The notes under the pieces are model-generated. The model was given only the letters and a program-made list of their open reading frames with translations. It was not told the origin of the DNA and made no database searches. This document shows, in pieces, positions 36,788-46,219 of a DNA stretch of 64,000 bases (within the stretch, counting starts at the first letter, position 1; the number at the start of each line of letters is the position of its first letter). Origin of the DNA: Algibacter_G agarivorans. Lineage in GTDB: Bacteria; Bacteroidota; Bacteroidia; Flavobacteriales; Flavobacteriaceae. The stretch spans positions 87,648 to 151,647 of the forward strand of contig NZ_BAABJJ010000010.1 of assembly GCF_039543245.1 (NCBI RefSeq). The letters run 5' to 3'. The position numbers and the translations under genes are program-made.

Positions 36788-37932
36788 AGAAAATATTAAG
36801 AATATTGATTTTAATTCTAATAATGTGGGGTTTTCCTACATTTGCGCTTTTCTATATAAGTATAGGGTTAGGTGCACTTACTAGTTATATAACAATCCTT
36901 CTATTACTGATTTATTTCGTGTTTTTCGTCGATAATTACAGAAAACCGTTATTGCCATTTATTTTTTTGGGTATTACATATTACACTATTTCTGGTATCC
37001 AGTTTTTGCCAACATACGGATTTGTAGAAGATTACCTTGTGTTTTTTATAAAATTCATCATTGTTGTTGTCTGTTGCACTGAAGTCGCAAAGGATTCTAA
37101 AATAGAAGAAATATTTATCGTTACCATTTTTGGTGCTTTAAGTATAGTTTTACATGCTACAATATTTCCAAATATAGATGCTACTTTCGGTGATACTTAT
37201 GGACGATTTAGTGGCTTCTACTTAAATCCAAATTACGCAGCTATTACTAGCCTTATTGGTTTTAGTTTAAGTTATGGAATAAAAAGCGTCAAGTTAAAAT
37301 TAATTGGCCAACTTGTATTTTCATTCGCAGGTATATTAACTATGTCACGATATTTTCTTTTAATATGGATACTCACTAATATAGTTGCCGCTGTGATGAA
37401 TAGAAGAAATTTATTAGCTCCTATTTTAGGTGTCATAGTACTTTCTTTTGTTTTGTTTTCAGGGGCAATTAAACTTAACACAGCAAGATTTGAGGCTTGG
37501 CAAAGTGTTTTTAGTGATGATGAGGAAGTTAAAACAGAAACATTTAATGACGACAATCGACAAGATACTTGGGCTACCTATACAGACATTATATTAAGGA
37601 AACCCTTTTTTGGAAATGGTTACCGCAAATTACAAGGAGGATATTTTGGATTAGCAGCAGGTGTTCATAATCTATATTTATTAGTACTAGGAGAAGCTGG
37701 TATCATTGCTTTTGTGTTTTTTATGTGGATTGTTCTTTTTCTTTTAATCAAAAGTATCCAATACTATCGGTATAACTTTTATTATATTTTTCTAGCAATT
37801 GTTTTAGCAACATCTTTTCTTGTAGGTCATACCTATTTCGAAAAATATTCTACTATATTTATCTCAATTTTTTTATATCTAAAATTATTGGATCATGGTA
37901 ATGAAAGGAAAAGCGAACAAGCGTTACAATAG
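36784..37932 (+). CDS. O-antigen/capsule polymerase (Wzy-like)
   Basis: This 382-residue protein has about ten hydrophobic segments and a large polar loop near residues 235-295. That loop contains RQDTWATYTDIILRKPFFGNG and GVHNLYLLVLGEAG, the pattern of the Wzy_C/O-antigen ligase family. It would join repeat units on the periplasmic face. The start is a TTG at 36,784 that overlaps the flippase stop (TTGA), since no ATG precedes the first membrane segment. A ligase role (WaaL) is the alternative, but position next to the flippase favours polymerase. Confidence 0.87.
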   Translation: MKKILRILILILIMWGFPTFALFYISIGLGALTSYITILLLLIYFVFFVDNYRKPLLPFIFLGITYYTISGIQFLPTYGFVEDYLVFFIKFIIVVVCCTEVAKDSKIEEIFIVTIFGALSIVLHATIFPNIDATFGDTYGRFSGFYLNPNYAAITSLIGFSLSYGIKSVKLKLIGQLVFSFAGILTMSRYFLLIWILTNIVAAVMNRRNLLAPILGVIVLSFVLFSGAIKLNTARFEAWQSVFSDDEEVKTETFNDDNRQDTWATYTDIILRKPFFGNGYRKLQGGYFGLAAGVHNLYLLVLGEAGIIAFVFFMWIVLFLLIKSIQYYRYNFYYIFLAIVLATSFLVGHTYFEKYSTIFISIFLYLKLLDHGNERKSEQALQ

Positions 37933-37937
37933 AAATT

Positions 37938-39026
37938 ATGACTAATAAGAAAACAAATGTTATTTTTATTTTACCATCGTTGGCTGCTGGTGGAGCAGAG
38001 CGCGTCATGTCTTATATTGCGCAAAATATTAATAATCAAAAATATAATGTAACCTTAGTTGTTATAGGTTTTAAAAAGGATAATGCTTTTGAGGTCAATA
38101 ACATAGAAGTAAAGTACCTTAATAAACCTCGTGTGGTAACTAGCATAGTTGATTGCGTATTCTTATTCAAACGCTTAAAACCTAAAATTGTAGTTAGCGC
38201 GCTTTCAAATTTAAATGCCTATATGGGATATATTTCTATATTATTCCCAAAATGCAAATTTATAGGTAGAGAGGTAAATATAGGAAGCGTTTTAAAAGAC
38301 CACCCTGAAGAAAATAACAGATACTATCCTTCATTCATAAATAAATATGGTTACAAAGGTTTGGATTATATTATTTGTCAATCACAAGACATGTATAGTG
38401 ATGCTTTAAATCATCCTAATTTAAAAAATCACAACCTTGTAGTTATTAATAATCCAATTACTAAATCATTCAATGTTAAAAAAAGCACATCTAATCAAAG
38501 CCCAAATAGAACATATAAATTTATTACTGTTGGGAGTCTAGAAAGAAGAAAAGGCCATTTAAGAATATTGAAAGTTTTAAGTGAAATAAAAGATATTGAT
38601 TTTCAATATATCATAATTGGAAGAGGGTCGCAAAAAGAAAATATTTTTAGCAAAATAGCAGAACTTAATATAGAAGATAAGATAATACATATTCCATTTA
38701 CCAATAATGTAGCCAAATATTTGTCTGAGAGTGATGTATTTCTTCAAGGATCGTTTGTGGAAGGATTCCCTAACGCTCTAATAGAATCATGTGCGGTTGG
38801 AACACCTGCAGTTGTTTTTGATGCACCTGGTGGTATTAATGAAATTATTCAAGATGACGTCAATGGATTTATTGTAAATTCTGAAAAAGGTTTTAAAAAT
38901 AAAATTCTTAAAGCTATATCCAAAGCATGGGATCCTCAAATTATACACAATTCTGTTTTTGAAAAGTATAATTCTAAAACTATTTTAAAAAAATATGAAG
39001 AGTTATTTGATTCTTGTCTAACTTAA
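37938..39026 (+). CDS. GT4-family glycosyltransferase, 2
   Basis: This 362-residue GT-B enzyme has N-terminal SLAAGGAERVMSYI, C-terminal ITVGSLERRKGHLRI and EX7E in EGFPNALIESCAVG. It closely resembles copy 1 in organisation and is probably another retaining transferase for the repeat unit. It follows the polymerase at 5 nt, which indicates co-translation within one operon. Sugar donor unknown. Confidence 0.9.
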   Translation: MTNKKTNVIFILPSLAAGGAERVMSYIAQNINNQKYNVTLVVIGFKKDNAFEVNNIEVKYLNKPRVVTSIVDCVFLFKRLKPKIVVSALSNLNAYMGYISILFPKCKFIGREVNIGSVLKDHPEENNRYYPSFINKYGYKGLDYIICQSQDMYSDALNHPNLKNHNLVVINNPITKSFNVKKSTSNQSPNRTYKFITVGSLERRKGHLRILKVLSEIKDIDFQYIIIGRGSQKENIFSKIAELNIEDKIIHIPFTNNVAKYLSESDVFLQGSFVEGFPNALIESCAVGTPAVVFDAPGGINEIIQDDVNGFIVNSEKGFKNKILKAISKAWDPQIIHNSVFEKYNSKTILKKYEELFDSCLT

Positions 39027-39055
39027 TTAATTACCACTCAAATTTATTTTATTTA

Positions 39056-40018
39056 ATGAAAAAAATATTGAAATACATATACAAAAAAACAATAATAGGT
39101 AACTACTTAATTACTAAACTTATTGATTTAAATAGATTTTATTTATTTCGCATAAAACCAGAAAAAAAATATCTAACAGATGAATTTGAAAACAGTTTTG
39201 GCAGAAAAATCAATTTAAGCAATCCAAAAACATTAAATGAAAAAATTGTATGGCTTAAATTATACGATAGAACGCCTCTGCACACAACATGCGCTGATAA
39301 ATATGCAGTTAGAGAGTATATAAAGACAAAAATAACTGATAAATATATAATTCCTCTATATCTTAAGACTAAAAACGAAAAAGATATTGTGCCTGATAAT
39401 TTACCAGACTATCCTTTCATAGTAAAAACGAATCATGATAGTGGCGGTGGAATAATTGTTCGTGATAAATCTAAAATCGATTGGAAAAAAGTTAGAAAAG
39501 GTCTTAAAAAAAGAATGAAGCATAACTATTATTATGGTTCTAAAGAATGGCAATATAAAAATATTGAACCTTGTATTATTGTTGAAAAATTACTTTTGAA
39601 CAAAAAGGGAAATATACCATTTGATTATAAAATACATTGCTTTAATGGTAAAGTTAATATGATTCAAGTTGATATTGACAGAGATTCTGATAATCATTAT
39701 AGAAATTGGTACAACCCAAAATGGGAAAGAGAGCCTTACAAATGGACTTCCTTGAAAGACAAGGGAAAAACAACTGAACCATCTGATGAAGAAGTTGAAA
39801 AACCAAAAACACTAGAAGAAATGATTACCTTATCTGAAAAGTTATCTGAAGATTTTTGCTATGTAAGAGTAGATTGGTATGATTTAGATGGGAAATTATA
39901 TTTTGGAGAATTGACCTTTCATCATGATGGAGGAAATAGACCAATAATTCCCGAAAAATATGATGAAATATTAGGGCGGAAAATCATACTACCAAAAAAA
40001 GAATCAAGCAGCTCATAA
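39056..40018 (+). CDS. TupA-like ATP-grasp protein
   Basis: This 320-residue protein uses the ATG at 39,056; an upstream in-frame TTG overlaps the previous gene and is less likely. It matches the ATP-grasp TupA family: NPKTLNEKIVWLKLYDRTPL, CADKYAVREYI, FIVKTNHDSGGG, IVEKLLLNKKG, DYKIHCFNGK and a C-terminal YFGELTFHHDGG segment. TupA is linked to teichuronopeptide synthesis in an alkaliphilic Bacillus, and homologues are widespread in capsule loci. Whether this one attaches an amino acid to a uronic acid or acts otherwise is unproven. It sits directly before an amidotransferase gene. Confidence 0.85.
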   Translation: MKKILKYIYKKTIIGNYLITKLIDLNRFYLFRIKPEKKYLTDEFENSFGRKINLSNPKTLNEKIVWLKLYDRTPLHTTCADKYAVREYIKTKITDKYIIPLYLKTKNEKDIVPDNLPDYPFIVKTNHDSGGGIIVRDKSKIDWKKVRKGLKKRMKHNYYYGSKEWQYKNIEPCIIVEKLLLNKKGNIPFDYKIHCFNGKVNMIQVDIDRDSDNHYRNWYNPKWEREPYKWTSLKDKGKTTEPSDEEVEKPKTLEEMITLSEKLSEDFCYVRVDWYDLDGKLYFGELTFHHDGGNRPIIPEKYDEILGRKIILPKKESSSS

Positions 40019-40045
40019 TTAAATTAAGAATAGAAATTATACAGT

Positions 40046-41902
40046 ATGTGTGGAATTTACGGTACAACTATAACATATTCAGATAATCAAATAAAGTCTA
40101 AACTAGAAAGAACTGCATTTCGAGGTCCTGATAAAATGGATTGGAAGTCATACAATTATAATGATGCAACTATTACTTTTGGGCATAATAGACTATCAAT
40201 TATAGATTTAGACCCAAGATCAAATCAACCCTTTAATTATCTTGATAAAATAAACATTGTTTTTAATGGTGAAATATATAACTTTCAAGAATTAAGAAAA
40301 AGGTTATCACAAAAAGGGTATGTTTTTAATACCACAAGTGATACCGAAGTTATTTGCGCTGCATATTTAGAGTTTGGTAAAAAGTGCTTAGACCATCTAA
40401 ATGGTATGTTTGCATTTGTTATTTATGATATTAGAAAACAACAATTTTTTGGTGCTAGAGATAGGTTAGGACAAAAACCTTTCTATTATTATTTAAATGG
40501 AAAAGAGTTTGAGTTTTCTAGTCAAATTTCATCAATTCAACTCTTTAATGAAAAAAGGTTGACCATTTCAACCAATGCAATACGTGAGTATTTATCTTGG
40601 GGTACCATTCCAGATCCCAATTCAATTTTTAACGAAATAAAAAAATTACAGGCTGGGCATTATTTTACATATGATTTAAACACTGGCAAATTCAAAAACG
40701 AAGAATATTGGGATATCGATTATTTAGGTAAATATAAATTCACAGGAACCTATGATGAAGCTACACTAGAACTTGAGAAAATTGCAAAAGACGCAGTAAA
40801 AATGAGATTGTTTGCTGATGTGCCTGTAGGTGTTTTTCTTTCTGGCGGCGTAGACTCTTCATTAATAGCTGCCTTAGCTACAAAAAGTACTAATGAAAAA
40901 ATAAAAACATTTTCTGTAAAATTTAATGAAAAAGGATTTGATGAAAGTATTTATGCAAAGCAAGTTGCCGACCATTTAAATACTGATCATCACATTATTG
41001 AATGTAATTACAAAGAAGGTATTGAACTAATTGATGATTTTCATCATTATTATGATGAGCCCTTTAATGACTCTTCCGCGATTCCTTCAATGTTGTTGGC
41101 AAAATACACAAAAAAGCACGTAACTGTAGCGCTCTCTGGAGATGCTGGAGATGAGAGCTTTATTGGTTATCATAGATATAATTGGGTGAGGCATATGAAT
41201 AACATTTATAAAATGCCAAAACCACTTAGACTTTTAGCAGCTAAAACTTTAAATATTATGCCTCATTACAAATTAAAAGTAATAGGCGGTGTGATTCATA
41301 ATAAAAGTGTAAATGATGCTTATTTAAGCACTTTATATAGTCCAGAGTCTAATTGGTTTGAGTTTGAACAAACTAATAAATTACATTTTGAAGAACTTAA
41401 ATACTTGTATCATGAAAATAAAAATGTATTTGAGAGGGTTTCCGACTTTGATATTAAAACGTATTTAAACTGGGATATCAACACCAAGGTAGATAGAGCG
41501 ACTATGGCTTATTCTCTTGAAGCAAGAGCTCCTTTACTGGATTATAGAATTGTTGAATTTGCAAGATCGCTACCAACAGATTTCAAATTTCAGAATAAAA
41601 ATCAAAAAAGAATTCTTAAAGATGTTTTGTATAAACATGTTCCTAAAGAAATATTTGACAGACCAAAAGCTGGTTTTACAATGCCCTTTAAAGAATGGTT
41701 TAAAGCAGATTTAAAGGATTATGTTTTAACTGAATTAAACTTTGAAAACTTAAGTGAGATTCCAGGAATAAAACCAAAAGAAGTCATAAAAATGATTAAC
41801 CAACATATGGATGGAAGTTGGAATCGTACTGGACTTATTTGGCAGTTAATAATCTTAAGGCAATGGCTAAAAAATAATGGACAAGGATTTTCAATTAAAT
41901 AA
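40046..41902 (+). CDS. Asparagine-synthase-like glutamine amidotransferase, copy 2
   Basis: This 618-residue protein has the Ntn glutaminase start MCGIYG (Cys2), FRGPDKMDW and VFNGEIYNF, and a synthetase domain with VFLSGGVDSSLIAA and ALSGDAGDESFIGYHRY. It is closest in pattern to copy 1 at 21,636 (both have the ESFxGY segment). It is embedded between the ATP-grasp gene and a glycosyltransferase and overlaps the latter by 26 nt, so a dedicated role in polysaccharide amidation is more likely than asparagine supply. Confidence 0.88.
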   Translation: MCGIYGTTITYSDNQIKSKLERTAFRGPDKMDWKSYNYNDATITFGHNRLSIIDLDPRSNQPFNYLDKINIVFNGEIYNFQELRKRLSQKGYVFNTTSDTEVICAAYLEFGKKCLDHLNGMFAFVIYDIRKQQFFGARDRLGQKPFYYYLNGKEFEFSSQISSIQLFNEKRLTISTNAIREYLSWGTIPDPNSIFNEIKKLQAGHYFTYDLNTGKFKNEEYWDIDYLGKYKFTGTYDEATLELEKIAKDAVKMRLFADVPVGVFLSGGVDSSLIAALATKSTNEKIKTFSVKFNEKGFDESIYAKQVADHLNTDHHIIECNYKEGIELIDDFHHYYDEPFNDSSAIPSMLLAKYTKKHVTVALSGDAGDESFIGYHRYNWVRHMNNIYKMPKPLRLLAAKTLNIMPHYKLKVIGGVIHNKSVNDAYLSTLYSPESNWFEFEQTNKLHFEELKYLYHENKNVFERVSDFDIKTYLNWDINTKVDRATMAYSLEARAPLLDYRIVEFARSLPTDFKFQNKNQKRILKDVLYKHVPKEIFDRPKAGFTMPFKEWFKADLKDYVLTELNFENLSEIPGIKPKEVIKMINQHMDGSWNRTGLIWQLIILRQWLKNNGQGFSIK

Positions 41903-43070
41903 TACAAATAAAGTAAAGGCTTTAGGTATTTTAATTTATTCATTATCTGGTGGTGGAGCAGAAAGAGCTGTTTCTCACCTGCTAGCCTATTGTTTTGATA
42001 ATAAAATAGAGGTGCATCTTTTTTTGATGAACCCAACAATCAAATATGAAATACCTAGTGAAATCGAAATACATCATATTGAAAAATCTAGTCCTAATGA
42101 AAATGGTATTATAAAGACATTAAAAATTCCTTTTTTAGCATACAAATATTCTAAACTTTTGAAGCAATTAAAAATCACTCATAGTTTAAGTTTTTTAACT
42201 AGACCTTCTTTTATAAATATAATTTCAAGTAAACTAACAAGATATAATTATAAGGTAATAACTAATGAACGTGCATTTCCTAGCCTTCAATATAGTTATC
42301 CAAGTTTTCAATCTTCTTTCAATAAAAGAATGATTCGTTTACTATACAAAAAGTCTGATGTTGTAATATCAAATTCTCATGGAAACGCTAATGATTTGAT
42401 AGAAAATTTTAGTGTACCTACTGATAAAATAAAAGTGGTTAATAATCCTATTGATCTAGACAAAATAGATAAAATTGAAGGATTAGATAATTTTTTTGAT
42501 AACAAAAAATTTAATTTAGTAACACTTGGTCGTTTGGATATTGGTAAAAACCATAGTATGCTTTTAAATGCAATGAGCGAATTAAACAACCCGATATTAA
42601 GATTATATATATTTGGAGTTGGAAATATGAAAAAAGAATTAGAATCTCAAATCAAAGAACTAAAGCTTGAAGAACAAGTTATTTTAGCAGGGTTTGACCC
42701 TAACCCATATAAGTATCTAAAAAAAGCTGACTTATTCATTTTTGGTTCAAATCATGAAGGGTTCCCTAACGTATTGCTTGAGGCCATGTCTTGCGGCTTA
42801 CCTATTTTAACTACAAATTGTCAATCTGGTCCAAGTGAAATCATGGAATTGGAAACTGTTGAAAATGATTTAATGAAAACAGATTACGGAATCTTAGTAC
42901 CTATTAAGAATGCTAAATTAATGGCAAAAGGAATTAACTATTTTCTTTCTAACAAGACTTATCTTGATAGCTGTAAAACTAGTGTTTTAAAACGTGCCGA
43001 AGATTTTAGAAAAAATAAAATATTAAAAGAATATATAGATGTAATTAGTTTAACTGATTATTCAAAATAA
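41877..43070 (+). CDS. GT4-family glycosyltransferase, 3
   Basis: This 397-residue GT-B protein has N-terminal YSLSGGGAERAVSHLL, C-terminal LVTLGRLDIGKNHSM and EX7E in EGFPNVLLEAMSCG. The start codon lies 26 nt inside the preceding amidotransferase gene in another frame. It precedes the third amidotransferase at 11 nt. Alternating amidotransferase and glycosyltransferase genes suggest each sugar residue is modified by its own enzyme, but pairing cannot be assigned. Confidence 0.9.
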   Translation: MDKDFQLNNTNKVKALGILIYSLSGGGAERAVSHLLAYCFDNKIEVHLFLMNPTIKYEIPSEIEIHHIEKSSPNENGIIKTLKIPFLAYKYSKLLKQLKITHSLSFLTRPSFINIISSKLTRYNYKVITNERAFPSLQYSYPSFQSSFNKRMIRLLYKKSDVVISNSHGNANDLIENFSVPTDKIKVVNNPIDLDKIDKIEGLDNFFDNKKFNLVTLGRLDIGKNHSMLLNAMSELNNPILRLYIFGVGNMKKELESQIKELKLEEQVILAGFDPNPYKYLKKADLFIFGSNHEGFPNVLLEAMSCGLPILTTNCQSGPSEIMELETVENDLMKTDYGILVPIKNAKLMAKGINYFLSNKTYLDSCKTSVLKRAEDFRKNKILKEYIDVISLTDYSK

Positions 43071-43081
43071 AAAGCAAACCC

Positions 43082-44980
43082 ATGTGCGGAATTAACGGAA
43101 TAATAAATAAAACAAGTTGTAGCGAACATGAAATTACTGCCGCATTGACTAAAATGAATAATTTAATTATTCATAGAGGTCCTGATGAAGATGGTTTTAT
43201 AACTACCAAACAAGATAGTTTTTCATTAGGAATGGCTATGAGAAGGTTATCTATTATAGATTTATCAACAGGAAAACAACCTATATACTCTGATGATAAA
43301 AAAATAGTTATTGTTTTTAACGGGGAAATATATAATTATAGAGCCCTTAAACTAAAATTAGAAGAATCGGGAACTACTTTTAAAACAAACAGTGATACTG
43401 AAGTTATTTTAAAACTATATCAAAAACATGGTATTGAGTCATTTAAATGGTTAGATGGTATGTATGGTTTCAGCATCTTTGATCAACATAAAAATAAGGT
43501 ATTTATAGCTAGAGATTTTTTTGGAGAAAAACCGCTTTATTATACTGATACAAACAAACAGTTTATTTGGGCTTCAGAATTAAAATCAATAGTAGATGTA
43601 TTAGATTTTAAGCCCGAACTATCAAAAAAGGGTGTAAATCTTTTTTTGAGGCTAACTTATATTCCTGCACCTTATTCAATATATGATAACATTTTTAAGC
43701 TAGAAGCTAATCATTATATAGAGTATGATTTAATAACCAATGCACACAAGATTAATAAAATCTGCCCAGAAACCCTCCCTAAAGAAGATAAGGTGAGTTT
43801 TGAAGATGCAAAAAAGCATGTTAAAGATTTAGTTTACGAAAGTGTTAATAGCAGGTCTATATCTGATGTTCCTTTAGGAACATTCTTATCTGGTGGTGTT
43901 GACTCTTCAATAGTATCACTCTGTCTTGCTCAATCAGCAAATAAAAAAATAGAAACATTTTCAATAGGTTTTAAAGAAGCTAAATCTGATGAAACAGATA
44001 AATCTCAACTTGTTGCCAAAATGATTGGTAGTAATCACCACGAATTTAAAATTGGTGAAGATGATTTAAAAGATAATATTCATGAAATTTTATTGAACTT
44101 TGACGAACCATTTTCTGATACTGCAGCCCTACCCACTTATTTCGTTTCTAAAAAAACAAGAGACTACGTAAAAGTTGCATTAACTGGTGATGGTGGCGAT
44201 GAGGTTTTTGGAGGTTACAATAAGTATTATGTTGGTAAAATGAACACGAAATACACCAATATTGTTCCTAAACCGATACATAATGTACTTTTAAACTCTT
44301 CAAAGTATTTATTAGCCACTAAAAATGATAATAGAGGTAAACGCTTTAAAATAAGAAAGATGTTGAAAGCTGTAAATTATGATGGTAATCAATATTGGGA
44401 TATTATTTCATTGGCAAATACCGAATTAGAATTGGCTGAAATTCTAAATACCTCCCATTATATAAATGATTTATTCGGTGAATACCAAGATACGTTATAT
44501 AGTGATAAGGCTGAATCCCTTACTGAATTTAGACATGTAGATAAAATATTAAGTTTAGAAGGCGGCATGCTTGCAAAAGTTGATAGAACAAGCATGCAAA
44601 ATTCTTTGGAATGTAGAGCGCCATTTTTGAATAAAAAATTATGGGATTATACTAATACATTACCTGAAAGCTTTTTGATGAAAGGTTGGAACAAAAAACA
44701 TATTTTAAAAGAAGCTTTTAAAGATCAATTCCCCAAAAACTTTCTTGAAAAAGGAAAAATGGGCTTTGGTTCTCCAACAGGTAACTGGTTAAAATCTAGT
44801 TTAAAGAAAGAATTAGAATCATATATTGATCCTAAATTTTTATCAAGCCAAGGTATCTTTAACTTAGATAAAATAATTCCTTTAGTACAGAATCATTTAA
44901 ACAGTAAACGCGATAATACGTTTAGAGTTTGGTCTTTTTATTGTTTCCAAAAATGGTATAGCAATATCTATTTAAAATAA
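43082..44980 (+). CDS. Asparagine-synthase-like glutamine amidotransferase, copy 3
   Basis: This 632-residue protein begins MCGINGI (Cys2) with HRGPDEDGF, MRRLSIIDLSTGKQP and VFNGEIYNYR. The synthetase domain has TFLSGGVDSSIVSL and ALTGDGGDEVFGGYNKY. The DEVFGGY segment sets it apart from copies 1 and 2 (DESFxGY) and makes it more like classical AsnB and WbtH/WbpS-type amidotransferases. It is the third such gene in 24 kb. Expected role: amidation of a uronic acid carboxyl using glutamine and ATP. Confidence 0.88.
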   Translation: MCGINGIINKTSCSEHEITAALTKMNNLIIHRGPDEDGFITTKQDSFSLGMAMRRLSIIDLSTGKQPIYSDDKKIVIVFNGEIYNYRALKLKLEESGTTFKTNSDTEVILKLYQKHGIESFKWLDGMYGFSIFDQHKNKVFIARDFFGEKPLYYTDTNKQFIWASELKSIVDVLDFKPELSKKGVNLFLRLTYIPAPYSIYDNIFKLEANHYIEYDLITNAHKINKICPETLPKEDKVSFEDAKKHVKDLVYESVNSRSISDVPLGTFLSGGVDSSIVSLCLAQSANKKIETFSIGFKEAKSDETDKSQLVAKMIGSNHHEFKIGEDDLKDNIHEILLNFDEPFSDTAALPTYFVSKKTRDYVKVALTGDGGDEVFGGYNKYYVGKMNTKYTNIVPKPIHNVLLNSSKYLLATKNDNRGKRFKIRKMLKAVNYDGNQYWDIISLANTELELAEILNTSHYINDLFGEYQDTLYSDKAESLTEFRHVDKILSLEGGMLAKVDRTSMQNSLECRAPFLNKKLWDYTNTLPESFLMKGWNKKHILKEAFKDQFPKNFLEKGKMGFGSPTGNWLKSSLKKELESYIDPKFLSSQGIFNLDKIIPLVQNHLNSKRDNTFRVWSFYCFQKWYSNIYLK

Positions 44981-45005
44981 AACCATAATCCAAAAACTAT
45001 AGAGC

Positions 45006-46142
45006 ATGAATAATAAAAAAAGAATTTTGGTTTTATCTTCATTAGCAAATTCACTAATAAACTTTAGAGGTGACTTTATTAAAAATCTCGTAAAAAATGG
45101 TTATGACGTTTATGCCGCCGCACCAGGATTTACAACAGAAAATCACAAAAAAGTTCAAAATCTAGGAGCTATTCCTGTAAAATTTAATTTACAGAGAACT
45201 GGATTAAATCCTTTCAAGGACTTTAAAACCATTTTGGAATTAAAGAAAATAATGGCCAATAATAAAATAGATTTAGTATTCCCTTATACGGTTAAACCAG
45301 TAATCTATGGTTCTATTGCGGCTAATATTAATAAAATACCTGTTATTTCTTTGATAACTGGTTTAGGGTTTGCCTTTTCAGGGTTGACTTTTAAGGCCAG
45401 AATGCTGCAAAGACTAAACGAGTTTTTGTATAAAATATCTATTAGAAAAAACAAAACAATTGTTTTTCAAAATTCAGATGATCATCAATTATTCCTTGAT
45501 AGGAAAATAATCTCTAAAAATCAAAAAGTAGGATTTGTAAGTGGCTCTGGTGTTAATCTAGAATGGTTTAAAACGAGAGTAAATGAGAATACCTCCGATG
45601 TTATTAGCTTTGTTATTGTTACTAGATTGATAAAAGAAAAAGGTGTTCATCTTTATATTGAAGCAGCTAAAAAGTTGAAAGAAAAATATCCAAAAGCAGA
45701 ATTCCATGTAATCGGTGCATCAGGAAACTCACCTTCGTCTATTAAATCAGAAATACTATACAACCTTCACGAAAAAGGAACAATAGTTTTTCACGGTTCG
45801 CAAAGTAACGTTTCTGAGCATTTATTTAAAAGGGATATTTTTGTACTTCCAACTTATTATAGAGAAGGTGTTCCAAGATCTATCTTAGAAGCTTTATCTG
45901 TTGGAATGCCAGTAATAACAACAAACACTCCTGGCTGTAAAGAAACTGTTATTAATGGAAAAAATGGTTTTTTAATAAAACCTCAGGATTTAAATGAATT
46001 AGTTAGTGTTATGGAATATTTTCTAGTAAATAAAGAAAAAATTAAGGAAATGGGCATAAATAGTAGGATTTATGCTGAGGAAAGGTTTGATGTTAACATT
46101 ATTAATAATAGTCTTTTAAATATATTAAATAACGTTTTTTAG
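45006..46142 (+). CDS. GT4-family glycosyltransferase, 4 (PglA/CapM-like)
   Basis: This 378-residue GT-B enzyme has an N-terminal SLANSLINFRGDFIKNL, a middle VFPYTVKPVIYGSIAAN, LITGLGFAF, and EX7E in EGVPRSILEALSVG. These segments recall transferases that act second, on an undecaprenyl-diphospho-linked sugar such as bacillosamine (PglA group). It is the last intact gene of the plus-strand assembly run; transporter debris and the secreted deacetylase gene follow. Confidence 0.88.
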   Translation: MNNKKRILVLSSLANSLINFRGDFIKNLVKNGYDVYAAAPGFTTENHKKVQNLGAIPVKFNLQRTGLNPFKDFKTILELKKIMANNKIDLVFPYTVKPVIYGSIAANINKIPVISLITGLGFAFSGLTFKARMLQRLNEFLYKISIRKNKTIVFQNSDDHQLFLDRKIISKNQKVGFVSGSGVNLEWFKTRVNENTSDVISFVIVTRLIKEKGVHLYIEAAKKLKEKYPKAEFHVIGASGNSPSSIKSEILYNLHEKGTIVFHGSQSNVSEHLFKRDIFVLPTYYREGVPRSILEALSVGMPVITTNTPGCKETVINGKNGFLIKPQDLNELVSVMEYFLVNKEKIKEMGINSRIYAEERFDVNIINNSLLNILNNVF

Positions 46143-46219
46143 ATTAAAGTTTACCCCATTTCACAAGCAATTATACCAAACATTATAATCTGAGATGTTT
46201 TTTATTAACACTTTGGAAA

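Noticed and set aside
39014..39055. TTG start extending the TupA-like protein by 14 residues
   Set aside because: Overlaps the preceding glycosyltransferase; the ATG at 39,056 gives the usual basic N-terminus MKKILKYIYKK.
41719..42039. 106-codon minus-strand frame across the amidotransferase/glycosyltransferase overlap
   Set aside because: Falls entirely in two certain genes of the opposite strand; composition is not protein-like.
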